This document shows, piece after piece, positions 12,028 through 24,600 of a stretch of DNA of 64,000 bases (position 1 is its first letter; the number at the start of each line of letters is the position of its first letter). The notes under the pieces were generated by a model. That model was not told the DNA's origin. It ran no database searches and worked only from the letters and a program-made list of their open reading frames with translations. The position numbers and the translations under genes were made by a program. The DNA is from Heliopora coerulea (taxonomy: Eukaryota > Cnidaria > Anthozoa > Scleralcyonacea > Helioporidae): positions 2,434,001 to 2,498,000 of the forward strand of contig JASJOG010000024.1 in the NCBI GenBank assembly GCA_030142905.1. Reading direction: 5' to 3'.

Positions 12028-12261
12028 CACATAGGATTCAACTTCACATGGAAATAAACTTTCAGGAATCTTATATTCAAAGATTCTGCCAACAAAACCA
12101 TCCATTTCTTCAGCTTGTGTTTCTTTGTGATGGTTGAAAGGTGAATGTAGGGCATCTGGATACTGTATATTATTTACAGAAATAATACTGGCTGACAAGA
12201 AACTGTTGTTGATCAAAATGAGAATGCAGGAAATTGAAAAAAGCCACACTTTACGGAGCAT
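12028..12261 (-). CDS. DAG1: Dystroglycan, first coding exon (signal peptide and start of alpha N-terminal domain)
   Basis: The chosen start, ATG at 12261, gives MLRKVWLFSISCILILINNS, a basic start followed by a hydrophobic core and small residues, as in a secretory signal peptide. An upstream in-frame Met exists but would put about 18 extra residues before it. The mature part contains GFVGRIFEYKIPESLF, the opening strand of the dystroglycan Ig/cadherin-like domain. The exon is 78 codons and ends in phase 0 at a good donor (GTG/GTACGT). Joining to 7691 continues the fold at LPKWLWFDEQ. The four exons total 6,519 bp (2,172 residues plus stop). No promoter could be identified upstream. Confidence 0.85.
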
Positions 12262-14339
12262 GTCTTTGACACTGACTATATGTTGGTAGTAGAATATCCC
12301 AAAATTTAAATTGGCCATCTTGTCTAACACTGTCAGTAATGCATCAGCAAATCTCTAATGTGATGTGAAGCCACAATGAAGACCAAATGTTCATATAGAA
12401 TGAAGATCTTGATTCGTTGAGGAAACACTTTGTTTCTTTTTCCACATCTTTATTCACATTTTAAATTGCCTAGAGGGCTGCCAGATAAATTTTTTTGGCT
12501 ACAAAAACCACAAAATTTAAAAATACATTGAATCAAGGATGGTAAATACAATAATTTAAACTATAAAAATGTAACAAATTTAAGAAAATTTATACAACAT
12601 AAAAATATATACCAGGTATGGTGGTGGTAAAAATTTCGACTATATCTATACACAGAATCAGGGCTAAGCATTTAACATAAAAAATGTGTAAATTAAATTC
12701 ACCATCTCATTGATTAAACAGTGTTAATCTTGTGGGCCATTAGTTAATCTGCATTGCTGGTGACATAGGATATTGACTCTTTTCATCCAAAGTCAAGAAA
12801 TTCTGCCATAATTTGATTTAATAATGACATGTTCTCATCTCATCTCATTGTTAACCCTTTGATGCCTGATTTTTTTTTTCTTGTGCTTTTCAATCTCATT
12901 TTGCTTCCCCATCCATGCATGCACAGCAGTGGTAGGGAAATTGGTTTGTCTTTCATTCTGCCTGCCCAAGATAGAAGGGTCTAGGCATGGGCTGCACAGG
13001 GTACATGCTCCATCAAAGCAATTTCTGCTTTTACTTTAAGTGGTATTTTCGTTCTAGGTGTCTGATATATCAGGCACTGGGTGTCAAAGGGTTGATTTGC
13101 ACAAGCTGAACTTCACTTGATATCCAAGATACCTTAATTCTCTTGAACTCTGATTTTTGGTGTTCTCTCATTAAAATAGGACTCAGAGATGAAGAATGTT
13201 GGCATTTCTGGAAGAGTTTAATTGATGAAATTTTACCCCAGTCTTAAAGGCATAATTTTGATTTAAGCCCATTGTTTAGTTAACAGCAAGTATTTTTACC
13301 ACAGGTGTACTATAAATAGACTAAAGTAATTAAGTGTATTGAACAAAACCTCAAAAATAATAATGCCATCACAAAATTGGTCTAGAAATGCCATGCTGCA
13401 TGAGAACTTGATGGGGATTGATGTTGATTTGGATCATATGATGTTAAATCTAGCCTTGTTAACTTAGATGTACATTGGAAAAAGCAACGAAAGTATCATT
13501 TCTGCAGGTAATTTTTTGAAGGAAGTAGAAAGCATTTGAAAATTTCTGTCTTCACTTTGATTACAGAACCAGCTCCCATTGGGCTCACTACTGTAAATTT
13601 AGTGAAATAAAATGAAACAAAATTAAATAACAAGAGATTGTAATTTCCAAAATTATATTTTGCATGGTTGTAGCTTCCAAAGTTGTTCACATTGCCCTGT
13701 TGTCATTTGTGAGGTACTCATTTGTATCTAGCTTTAACTCTTCCTTAGCAATGGGTTCCAATGATGAGTAAAAATATCTAGCATTTGCTGCAGTAAAATA
13801 CAAAAGGGCTTACCCTGGGAAAGGGTTAAAGTTGGATTTACAAATTGTCCCCATCCATGTTTACACTTAAATCTGGGATTGACTTCTGCTAGCTTGTGAC
13901 TTAAAGTTCTTGGTAGTCTGAGACTAGATTTTGGTTTTGTAAACATGAGTCATAATTACCTACTTAAGCCTTCCCTCAGGCAAGTAAGTACCAGTATGGG
14001 CTTGTACAATAAATTCTTGGCAATGATATGGCCTCAACCTCAGTTTAGTATAGTTTATGCCAGTTTTGACATCTCACACTTAGGGCTCAACTCCACTGTA
14101 GGTCCCAGACTGGAAAGTTTCTATGTTACAGTATGTTAAACATCTTCATGATAGCTTTTTGATGGTTATGCCCAGTTCTGTTCTATAATCAACACACCTT
14201 TTAGTGTAAATGCATTGGTGTGCATAGTTTGAGTCTGAGTATATCAATATGGCCAAAAAAGCCCTCCACGTATGTCATTTCTGACTTCGGACTTATAGGA
14301 TGGCTGTAGGGTTTTAATGAAAACATTGCTTCAGATCAC
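12262..14339. other. Intergenic or 5' flank of dystroglycan
   Basis: No recognisable gene, RNA or long repeat is visible, apart from the piggyBac-type MITE at 12851-13095. The dystroglycan 5' untranslated region and promoter should lie here, but I cannot place them. Confidence 0.5.
12851..13095. mobile_element. piggyBac-type MITE
   Basis: The left end reads TTAA then CCCTTTGATGCCTGAT. The right end is its complement in outline (atcaggcac ... caaaggg) followed by TTGA, a one-base variant of the TTAA target. CCC-starting inverted ends at TTAA are diagnostic of piggyBac-type elements. There is no coding content, and the interior is AT-rich with a poly-T run. Confidence 0.65.
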
Positions 14340-14526
14340 TTAGGTCTGGTTTTCACTAGTAACACAAGCATAAGCATAACAACATATGCAGTGCAGTGAG
14401 GACTTCATGGTCAACTAAACTCTTTGTACTTCAATACAAATGGATCAAAACAAACCATGAAGTACCTTCTGCACTTGTATACATTGTTATGCTTATGCTT
14501 ATGTCACCAGTGAAAACCAGGCCTTA
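14340..14526. mobile_element. MITE with 3-bp target duplication
   Basis: A 181-bp unit (14343-14523) has about 38-bp inverted ends (ggtctggttttcactagtaa against ggcctggttttcactggtga) and an identical inner gcataagcataac on both arms. TTA flanks it on each side, as expected for a PIF/Harbinger-type insertion. It has no ORF. Confidence 0.7.
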
Positions 14527-16520
14527 AAGGCTGGTTCACATTGGCCATAAGGTGTTGTAAAAAGTTGCAAGAATTGCACAATTGAAGTAACTGTTGAACA
14601 ACTGCTTGCCACAGCTCGCACATCATTGTTAACAATGATTGCAATCTGAGTTGATTTAGTTGCAAGAAAAAAGTTGTGTAACTGCTTGTGATAGTGGTGC
14701 ACAATAATGTTGCAGTTGCAAGTAGATGACTCAAAATTTGAGGGACATTAAGTCTCACTAGGTTTAGCACATTTCAGTAGTTTTTTAGGCTTCTTGGGTG
14801 AGAAATATTTTGGCAACTATTTGTCTCCTGCCATATAAACATGGTTGCATTCAATTCTAAATGAAGACTACTAAACTCCACTACATTGCAACTGAAGGCT
14901 GGTTCACAATGGTCATAAGTTGTTGTAAAGAGTCACAAGAATTGCAGGATTAAAGTTGCACAACTGCTCACAACAGCCCACAACTCATGTATCACAATGG
15001 TTGCAAGAGCTGCAAGAGTTATAAGAATAAAGTTACACAACTGCTTGCAACAGTGGTGCACAATGACATTGCAGTTGCAATAAGATGACTCAAAATTTGA
15101 GGGATAAAAAATCTCTCTAGTTTTAGCATGTTTCAGTAGTTTCTTAGGCTTCTTGGGTGAGAAATTGTTTTGGCAACTATTTGCCTGCTGCTGTATAAAC
15201 ATTTCCACATTCAATTCTAAATGAAGACTACAAAAACTACTTCTAGTTTACCTCGTAAAGTGCAGATATGACCATTGGGTTTGAGAATTACAGGATGCTA
15301 GATATTATCTGTTTAAGACATCCAATGTGTTGTTGAGTGACATATGACACAGTGCACATTGCAATCCTTGGTTGAAAGTAGTCACAATCAGTTGTAACGA
15401 GTTGCAATCGCATCATAAAAGTTTGACCAAGCCAAACTCTTGCGATTGCGACCATGACTGTTGAGCAACTGCTACAACAGTCACAGCTCCATGGTACACA
15501 ATTGTATTTAGTCGTACAACCATTTCATCACAAGCTGTCGTGCAACCATTGTGAACTGGGCTTGAAGGAGATTAGCAACTTAATGATAAAGATGCTGGGT
15601 TTTGTGTTTAGGGCATCCAAGGCATCGTAAAGTGACATACAACACGGTCCACTTGCTATCTTTGGTTGCAAGTAGTCACAAACAGTTGTAATGAGCTGCA
15701 ATCGCATCACAATGGTTGCACACATTGGTTCACAATGGTTGCACAACAGCTTGCGATACAACAGAACTTGTACAACTAGATACGATTGTGTACCATGGAG
15801 CTGCAACAGTCACTCAACAGTCATAGTCACAGGAGTTTGCCTTGGTCAAGTTTTTGCGATGCAATCGCAACTCATTACAACTGTTCGCGACTACTTGCGA
15901 CCAAAGATTGCAATGTGCACCATGCCGTACATCATTCAACAACGCATTGAATGTCCTAAACAGATAATATATAGCATCCTGTGTTTCTCGAACCCAATGG
16001 TCATATCTGCGCTTTACCAGGCAAACTAGAAGTAGTTTTTGAAGTCTTCATTTAGAATTGAATGCGGACATGTTTATATGGCAGCAGACAAATAGTTGCA
16101 AAAAAAATTTCTCGCCCAAGAAGCCTAAGAAACTACTGAAACGTGCTATAACTAGTGAGATTTTTTGTCCCTCGAATTTTGAGTCATCTTCATGCAACTG
16201 CAACGTCATTGTGCACCACTAACACAAGCAGCTGCGCAACTTTTTTCTCTCACTCATTGCAACTCTTGCAACCATTGTGAACCACGAGTTGCGAGCAGTC
16301 GTGCAACTTCAATCGTGCAATTCTTGCGATTCTTTACAACAATTTATGACCATTGTGAACCAGCCTGAAAGTTTGACCAAGACAAACTCTTGTGACTGCG
16401 AACACGACTGTTGAGCGACTGCTGCAACAGTCGCAGCTACATGGTGCACAATCGTTCGTATCTAATCGTACGACCGTCATTTTGCAAGCTGTTGTGCAAC
16501 CATTGTGAACCGGACGTAAT
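14527..16520. mobile_element. Nested long foldback element
   Basis: From ggctggttcacaatggtcat at 14897 to its complement ending at 16366 the sequence folds into two arms of about 650-700 bp meeting near 15620. The arms share many gttgcaa/ttgcaac steps. A third, direct copy of the outer 350 bp of the arm precedes it (14527-14896), and a fragment of the inner arm follows (16367-16520). This suggests one foldback inserted into, or recombined with, another copy. TGAA occurs at both outer edges and may be a short target duplication. The small ORFs inside are arm sequence without similarity to known proteins. Confidence 0.75.
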
Positions 16521-17689
16521 GAAAAGGTAGCACTCAATAAACTGTATTTTAAAAAATATTCCATTTGTAAAACGTGGCAATCAGAAAACTAAAATATTTA
16601 AAAATCATATGTAATAAAAATTTAGCCAAATAAAAAATTTAAACGGAACCAAACATACCAACAGATAAAACGATTGAGGAGGCCCATCGATCAGCGACAC
16701 TTGGCGTCTTTAATGCGTGTTGCTGTTAAAGGCCAAGAATATGTCAGTGCGAATCATACAAATTATAGGCGAAGTATCTGCTGATGTGAGACCACGAAAA
16801 GAGAATTCCAAATTGACATCAGCTTGTAACCTTTTCATCGCCGGTTTAAAGACAGGCACCTCTATAGCAGGTAATAGCGTCAATGGCTGAGACATCCTAC
16901 CTGCTATCAGAAATTTACGGACTGATTACCCAGTGGGACTAAAAAAGTCTTTCTGAGTGTCACAGGCTACCTCGACAAACTTCCTCAATCGTTTATATAA
17001 TCTGCAGCATGATTATTATGTAAATTCAAAAGTTAAGACATTCCGCAATTCCTAAGATCGCGTATAACCTAGTTAAGCAAGTGAAACGACCGGTAAGTTA
17101 TGAGACAGAATAATGAAAGGAGGCAATGATCAAAATCAAAAGAATTCATATATCTAGAAATGGGACAGCATGGATCAATGACGATACAAAAACAGCAATA
17201 TAGGTAAATGCCTTCAAAACAAACCAATGAGCTGTAGTTGTGGAGTATAAGTTGCAGACGTAAACTTACCACGAGATGTATTTGCTGTTCTGAGATCTAC
17301 TGAACTGTTTTTGTGCTATGAAAGAGCCATTCATGTTTCATAATTCATTGCGACTGTCTCAGTCTTCTGCGTCTTCGTACATGAAAGTTTGTATTGGAAT
17401 GCCAACCCAACGGAACAGTCAACGAAGTTGGACCACCTTCCATATTTGGTATGGTCACCATGGCTACGAGGACTCAACCACGCAACAAGTGGCCCTGTAA
17501 CAGCGGCGTACGTGCCTGACTTGGGCTTAATCCCTTTCGTTTGATAAATTGAAGATGAACGAATCAAAACAAATGTTAAGGATTTTTTGAGGCCCAATTC
17601 CAGCTAAACTGTGGTCTGTGAAGGGAATAGTCATTTGTCCATTATTATAAGTGTACAATCAGTGGCGAAATCAGCATCATTCTTACTTC
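16521..17689. other. Unassigned intergenic stretch
   Basis: There are short open frames on the minus strand near 16710-16895 and 17331-17597. They lack recognisable domains and clear splice context. I see no repeat with defined ends and no RNA gene. Confidence 0.4.
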
Positions 17690-18403
17690 CATTAGCGTAG
17701 CCGAAGGGAGGGCAGGGGGGCAGTTGCCCCCTCACTTTTCGTCCTGACTAGGTCTGCCGGTACACCCAGTACATTTGTCGGTACACTGAGCTTGTCTGTC
17801 GTGGATTCCATTCGCGTTTGAGTTAAAAATAAAAAGTTGTTAAAAGCTCCCAGCGAAGGAAGGGTGTTGAATACAAAATGTTTGTAAGGAATTCTCTTCT
17901 TTTTTAACGAACAAAAATGATAGATCCAGTCTACCCTCTGGACAAAGTGTTAATTGTAGTGGTGATGACCGAAAAAGAAAATATGTTGGTATACATTATA
18001 GCTCACGTGATGTGCGCACTTTTACGTTAAATAATTTTCAAAATTTAATACCATTATACCAGCCAGAACTGGCAAAATAGAAATCATTTATTCCTTTTTC
18101 GCAGAAAGAAGCTCCAGAAAGATGATATTGTAAATTTAGAATTACATAATTACTTGATATCTTGTTGCTGCCGTTAATTACTTTTACTGTTTAATTGATG
18201 AATCAGTGAAGAGAGACTTTGTGCTTGCGTTTATTAAATTGATACATCTGTGCGACTCAAGTTTTTCCTGCTCTCGGTTTAGTTAACTTTGAATTTTCCT
18301 TAATTATATTTGTTGGTACATTGCTAACATCTTGTCGGTACATTAGTCTAAAATTTCCCCTCGCCCCCATTTTCAAATTTCTGGCTACGCGACTGCTTAC
18401 TCC
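17682..18403. mobile_element. Non-autonomous hAT element with 8-bp target duplication
   Basis: The element spans 17690-18395. Its ends, cattagcgtagcc and (complement) cagtcgcgtagcc, are imperfect inverted repeats, each followed by a G- or C-rich run. Flanking 8-mers cttacttc (17682-17689) and cttactcc (18396-18403) differ at one base, fitting a hAT duplication. A second fragment of the same family lies near 29985-30115. No transposase is present. Confidence 0.7.
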
Positions 18404-18669
18404 TTGGGTGGGTAAGATCAGAAAAGAATTTCCTCAAAATGTGTTTCAAGCGAGAAGCGCGAACAAAACTGCTTAAGATCCAAGGACCCGTCTGGAGGCC
18501 TGTCGTTAAATCTAGGGCAAGGTCTTGGTTCGTCGAATTCTGCACAACATTCTTTCTTCCTTCTTCCTTTCCTCATTTTCCTCAAATTTTCCTAATTGTT
18601 TTACTCCGGGTGGGCGACTTGCCCAACCGGGAAATCCCTGGCTACGCTTGTGCGTAGAATGTACTGAAC

Positions 18670-20320
18670 CAGTGGCGTCGTAGTTCCTAATTTTTATGGG
18701 TAAACAACTGGGGTTTTTTTGCTACAGACACTTAGGTTTTTCAAATATCTGGAACGATCGCGATACAAATTAGTTTATAATGTGCACCCAGCCAGAACCA
18801 TACCCTTCTCAGTCGTTCGCTTTGGTTTGTTTTCTTTTTCCATGTAACAGCATTAAGGCGTTGTTCTTACGGAAATGATGCTGTCTTGGTTAATCAAAGC
18901 AAGCTAAAATTTCACTTCTAATGAATCAAAATTGAAGCAAAATCAACTTCTACAGTCTAAGCTAATCCTAAACTAACGCAACTCTTATAAGACGTCTTTG
19001 ATTACAATCTGAAAGGTCAGCGTTTTTGTTTGATGTATAAGTTACTGATAATTCCTTTTATATATTTTGAATTTATTCCAATATAGAATTATTACAACTA
19101 GAATCTTACGTTTGAACTGCTATTCTTCCTCAATGTTGTTGGCAATAATTGAGGGTCAAAATCCGTGAGAGAGGACCTTATTTGCTAGCTGATTTTGGCT
19201 CCCCGATGGTCCACAAACCGGCTAGTAAATTTGGACTGAGGGTCCAATTGCAAAGGGTTCGAACTTGGTTGTGACACCGTGGTATTATTACTATTATACA
19301 GGATAGGACTTGATTTTGTTTCGTTATAAATAAGTCAGCATGTTCATTTCAAAACACGTTTATTGAATTAAATAGTTTGAAGAAGCATTTGATTTCTTAA
19401 TTTTTGACAAGTTTACGTAAGTACATGCAGACCAAAGGTTTCTATTATTCCATCTTATTTTTACAGGTGCAATTGGTAATAAATGCTTGATGTCACTCAG
19501 GGCAAATCAGAGCACTTGTCAACTGCTTTGAAATGCATTATGACATAATATAGAGAATTGAATGAGAGATGAACGTTCGTCAAGCTCTCTCCTCAGAAAA
19601 ACGATTTCTGAGCCTCAGACGGGGATCGAACCAGCAACCTTTCGATGACCGGTGAGACGCTCTTAACCATTGAGGTACCAAAACTCAGATGGTGAGCTAA
19701 GGTGCAACTGTGACATATGTGCGACCTGAACGGAAGCCACTATATGTTAATAAGGTTATCGATAAGATATCTCCAGGCTCAGAAATCGTTTTTGTGAAGA
19801 TAGAGCTTGACGAACGTTCATCTCTTATTTGAGATATCTCCATGCTCCCACAATTCAAAATATATATCTCATAGTATAGAGGATTATTATATCAAAAAAT
19901 AGAAGCATCGTACCATTATGCTCCAGTCAACGCCATGCAGGATAAAGGTTTTAAAAATGAAGTGAGTTAGGCTTGGTTTAAGTGTTAATTTCTACAGAGT
20001 GTTCCGTCACTCAGCTAGCTTGTTTATTGCAAAGTTAAGCCAAACGATTTTCAAAAAAATTGATCTGTCGTTATGACTATTTTCCTATGGTCCATGGAAT
20101 CGTTTAATTGTAAAGAAACTTACTTTCTTTTCGGATTATTTTGTCAAAATTAAGTCTTGTTTCTAATAACATAAAAAAATCACATTTTTGATTATATTGG
20201 CGCATTTGTGCGACCACACGGTTGGGCTCAAACTTTGCACTGAGAATTTCATTAGCCTCCCTCCAATCCTCAGCTCTACCCCCCTTGCCCCCCAAAATAA
20301 AAAGCCTAGTTACGCCATTG
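18670..20320. mobile_element. Possible degenerate hAT-like element
   Basis: cagtggcgtcgtag at 18670 and the complement of a right end reading caatggcgtaactagg at 20320 look like a diverged hAT end pair. Each leads into an AT-rich then G-rich run. No matching 8-bp duplication is found, so the two ends might belong to different insertions. The tRNA-derived repeat at 19565-19850 would be nested inside. Confidence 0.35.
19565..19850 (-). repeat. tRNA-derived repeat inside inverted ends
   Basis: On the minus strand a tRNA-like block is visible. It has an A-box-like tggttaagagcg and, about 30 bases on, the B box GGTTCGATCCC. It has no anticodon arm that I can confirm. The block is enclosed by about 50-bp inverted repeats: gagatgaacgttcgtcaagc at the left is mirrored at 19796-19850, and both arms include gaaatcgttttt sequence. 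A SINE-like pol III core inside terminal inverted repeats is an unusual combination. A related but one-armed copy lies at 21225-21400. Confidence 0.55.
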
Positions 20321-21224
20321 TTTATAAGTAAATAATAAGAGCCGGCAGCAATTTCAATGTAAAGGGCTCAGTTGCCTGCGAGAAGGATATTAATCGAGAG
20401 CCATTAACATTTACATAATTTTGTGAATAAGTAAATCATGTCGTGGATATTGATGGAGATCATAAGTTTATAGCAGCGTAAATCTTGGCTCTTCTGAAAC
20501 TGAACCATCACAGAAAGACCCGCCCAGAGGGAGGGAGGGATCAAATAGGGCAGTTTGCCCCGGGCCCCAACCTCAAGAGGGGTCCCCAGGCACAAGTTCA
20601 ATGTGCCTAATGCTAGACCTAATGCTTCAAGCGTACTGATCAAAATCCTTCTTTAAAAAGCTCAAGATTTTCTCTCTTTTTAATCCCTCTTTCACATATT
20701 GTGTCATTCTCTCTTTCAACAACTTATCTTCTTTCCATGTTGCAATTCGAAATAGGGCCATCTTGCTAGTTCCCTTGATCGGTTTAATCTTGCCGCGGTT
20801 CTAGACCCAAGCTCCCGGTCTGGCAACTTAGCAAGACCTTATGGTATTCTGTGGCAGCGATAGGCTATGAAGAAATTTAAATTTCACTTTGCTTTGCATT
20901 TGGTTTCAAAAATTTAATTTTGTTTTTATTTGGGTTCAAAATTGGAAAATAAAATTATTTTATTTTATGTTTCCTTTTCAATTATAATAACATCTGAATT
21001 TGATTCAAATTGATTTTAACTTAATAAAAACCTAAAAGAAAATATAAAAAATTGAATGGGAGCCATAGGTCACCATACCGCTCTATTAAATTAAAATATC
21101 ACCTAATTTCCATATAATCTCTAACAATTACCAATCTTGAGGTCAGGAAAATGCACCATCAGTTTCGGCCTCCCAAGCAATAACGGAACTCTATCCGTGA
21201 TGTGTTGTAAACGTGGGAGCTTGG

Positions 21225-21400
21225 AGATATCTGAGATGATCGACGAACGTTCGTCAAGCCCTTACCTCAGGAAAACGATTTCTGAGCCCCAGATGGAGGT
21301 CGAACCCGCAATCTTCTGATGACCGGTGAAACGCTCTGAACATTGAGCTTCCGAGACCCAGATGGCGAGCTCAGGTGCAAGTTCGACATATATCACCTAA
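21225..21400 (-). repeat. Second copy of the tRNA-derived repeat
   Basis: It shares cgaacgttcgtcaagc, aaaacgatttctgagcc and the tRNA-like block with the copy at 19565-19850. The minus-strand B box is ggttcgacctc, one or two bases off the consensus. The right inverted arm is missing. Confidence 0.5.
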
Positions 21401-21637
21401 GATATCATCTAAGATATCTTTAAGCACCCATATTAACCATTAACTCCCAACTTGTTGCCGAAGTAGGCATTCCTTAGTAGCAGGGGGAGAATTTTAGGAT
21501 GAGTCGAGCTTCTCTCAAGGCTGCTAACGTTTTCAAATTGTGTTTCCGTGTTGGTAGGGACGGGCGAAAACGACTGATAACGCTGCCTTGTGGACGGAAA
21601 TGTTTTTGAAAACGGAGAAAAAAAATTGCTTATTTGA

Positions 21638-24600
21638 ACGAAAACCAGTGGCGGACACTAGGGGGTGCGAGGGGGGGCGATCGCCCCCCCCCCCAACTAT
21701 TTCAGCTGAAGCTTTCATTTTGAAAAATGGAAGCACAAGGATGTCTTCATTTTAAGAAATGGAAGCACAATAACAACAACGAACAATCAACATAACACAA
21801 CAAAATGGCATTGTTTAAAAACAAACAAGAAATAGTATTCTAAATTTCTAATATCACAAATTAAATGTGATGAATTAAGAAGTTTAGACAACGAAAGTTC
21901 TTACAAGTCATTAGTTAAAGGGTACAATTCGGGATTTTTGGTTTACCCATAGATCAAGCACTTTGTCCAAGTTTATGCTTTTTAACATGTCTTTATTCAT
22001 CGATAGCAACATAAAGTCACTGGCCAACGAACTGTCTAAGCTATTGCGAGCCCAGCTCAAAATTCGATTCATGGCACTGAAGCTTCTTTCCACGGTTGCA
22101 GTACCAACTGGCAATGTCTTCGATATACAGATCACCTTAAATAAGTTAGGGTACAGCTCAGGGCCGATGTTCTTTCCAGCAGCAGTTAAAATTTTCGCCC
22201 GTTCACACTCGGTTTTCAGCAAGGCCGAATCAATTTGTAGACTATCTTCAAATTTGGCAACGAGACTGGACATAGTGGTGTAATCAAGGTAGGTTGATTT
22301 TGACGCATCTAAAGCCTCCAGGGCATGCAGTATATCGGTGTTCTCGCCAGAGAAACGTCTTTCCAACTCTTCGAGGAGCATGGGAACAGAAGCAGCCTTG
22401 AGACGTTCACAAAACTCACGAGGGCATACAGATTCTGTGGATTCTTCTCTGGAAACATACACAGGATCCTCATAGTCCAATGTGATGTTAACAGTTGCAC
22501 ATAGCTGTTTGGCGGATTCCATGATATCATTAGTTTCAATCTCGACAAGAAGCTTCCTTACAGCCACCATTTCGTTGGCTACGTTTAGCCATTTGATATT
22601 GGTCTCTTGCACGGTCTTACTTAATCCATGTATTATTGACAAAAGATGATGAAGAAAGCAAAGGGAGATAACAAATTTTCCTGAGAGGATCTTGTGATGG
22701 AGTCCTGCTGCTGAATCGGCTTGGTTTGAATTGGAAGCACTGATCTTCTGAAGGCTTACGAGAATCGCTCCGAGTCTTTTAACCATGGTATTTACACCCT
22801 CGAATTTACAAGCCCATCGGACTTTTGTTAGAGAGGAGGCTGCCATTATGGGCTGTTTAGGATAAAGCTCGTTTTGAACAGATTCGAATATTTCTCTGTT
22901 GCTTGCGACGTTGAAAATGGAGTGCAAAGCCTTGTAGACATTTATTACACTACATGCTTCATTGACGGTACGAAAATAAGCCGTAACTATTAAATTAAGA
23001 TGGTGCGCAGCGCAGTGGACATAAAGTAACCAAGGGTAATATTTCCTCAGTTTAGCTGCAACGCCTTGGTAACATCCGCTCACAACAGATGCACCATCCG
23101 CTCCTAGCGCCAGAAGAGTGGCGGACAAACTGAGTTTATCACTTGTTGGCAAAACTACTTCATGTACAATGGTTTGCGCATCAGTCTCTTTAAGTCTAGC
23201 AAGATCATAAAACCGTTCTTCGATTCGTCCTTCGTCGTTTACATACCTAAAACAAGTCGACAGTTCTTCATGTCCCGCATTATCTTTGCACTCATCGGCA
23301 AGCATTGAATACATCCCCACTCCATCTATCTGTTCCTCAATCACATGTCGAACCTCAGAAGCCATGGCTCTTATCAACTCGAGCGAAGATCGCTTTGATG
23401 TGTACTCGTATGCTTTGTATGTTTGAGTCACCTTCCTATGCAGTCGTGTAAATGTTGGATTCGTGCGTAGCATTGCACCGATGAATTCTTTCCATTTTCC
23501 TGCATTGAGCGACTCGTCAGTTCCATCGTGCCCTCTGTACGCCATCTCTTCAGAACGAAAATACCGATGATACTCCAACAGCGTCTTCATGTATTCTCGA
23601 TTGTTTTCCACTAAAGACGGTCTCTCAGGGTCTAACATATTTCTAATACTAGTCCCAGGGTTCTCTCTCTGGATTTTGTAACTTTCCCAACGAGTCATGG
23701 AAAGGAGGTGATCAGAGCATGTGTCATGGGCTTTAAAGCCGCGATTACTTTCAATTGCCTTTGACCACGCAGCAAAACCATCTTTGGTGAATCCTTTTTT
23801 GCTTTTGGATGTCGATGTGCTAAAGTTCCTGCACGCGAAACAAAATGCTTTGTCTTTCGCCATGCTGTATTCAAGCCACTGGTAGCTTGTATACCAGACT
23901 GCTCGAAAACAACAATTCTTCTTGTTTCTCGGATATGACCGAAGAATTGGTTGGGCGGGCCCATCGACCAAAGTTCCAAGATCGCTCACTGCGGAGTCTA
24001 GATGGGCTTGGCGAACTCCAACTGGCGGCGGTTGAACAGTAGATACTGGGGGGGGGTCGACGGAGTAACAACATCAGATGTTGGCAGGACAAGGGAGCTT
24101 GAGGCTGTATTGTTGTCTTCAGGACTCCTGGCGCAAGTGCCGTCTTCTTTGTTAATTGCCGTGGTTGCCCCAGCTCCAGTTGTTGATGATGCTGCATCTG
24201 ACTCATTGGTCAATTCTTGGTTTGCTCTTTTAACGAAATATGAAGTAATTGTGCGATTTGCAGACCTCTTCATTGTTGTAAATATTCAAAGACACTCAAC
24301 AATTACTGTTTCACTGTATTATAACTCTAAGTATTGCACATTGTACACTGGCAATGCGGGCGCAGATGTACGTTCATGTTACGTTCTTGCTGTTACTTTC
24401 TCGCTCTGTTATGTTTTACTATTAAAATTTTATCAAAATCAACATTCATACTGTTCTAGTGGGCCTCTTTTCACTGTTTCACCCGTCTCACCAATTCACA
24501 TTTCACATGGTGTTTTGAGAACCTAAAATTTTTAGAAAATGTACTCTCAGAATGCTGCAAATGCCATTTCAGCGATCCTAATTTCAAAAATTTTCTGTGG

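Noticed and set aside
14499..16564. Several 60-110-codon frames in both strands
   Set aside because: They are translations of the foldback arms with Cys/His/Thr-rich low complexity and differ between arm copies.
17331..17597. 88-codon minus-strand frame with VTGPLVAWLSPRSHGDHTKY
   Set aside because: No recognisable family, no neighbouring exon and no clear splice pair; kept only as an unassigned stretch.
19600..19720. Possible functional tRNA gene on the minus strand
   Set aside because: A and B boxes are present, but I cannot form an acceptor stem and anticodon arm, and a second diverged copy lies nearby. It fits a tRNA-derived repeat better.
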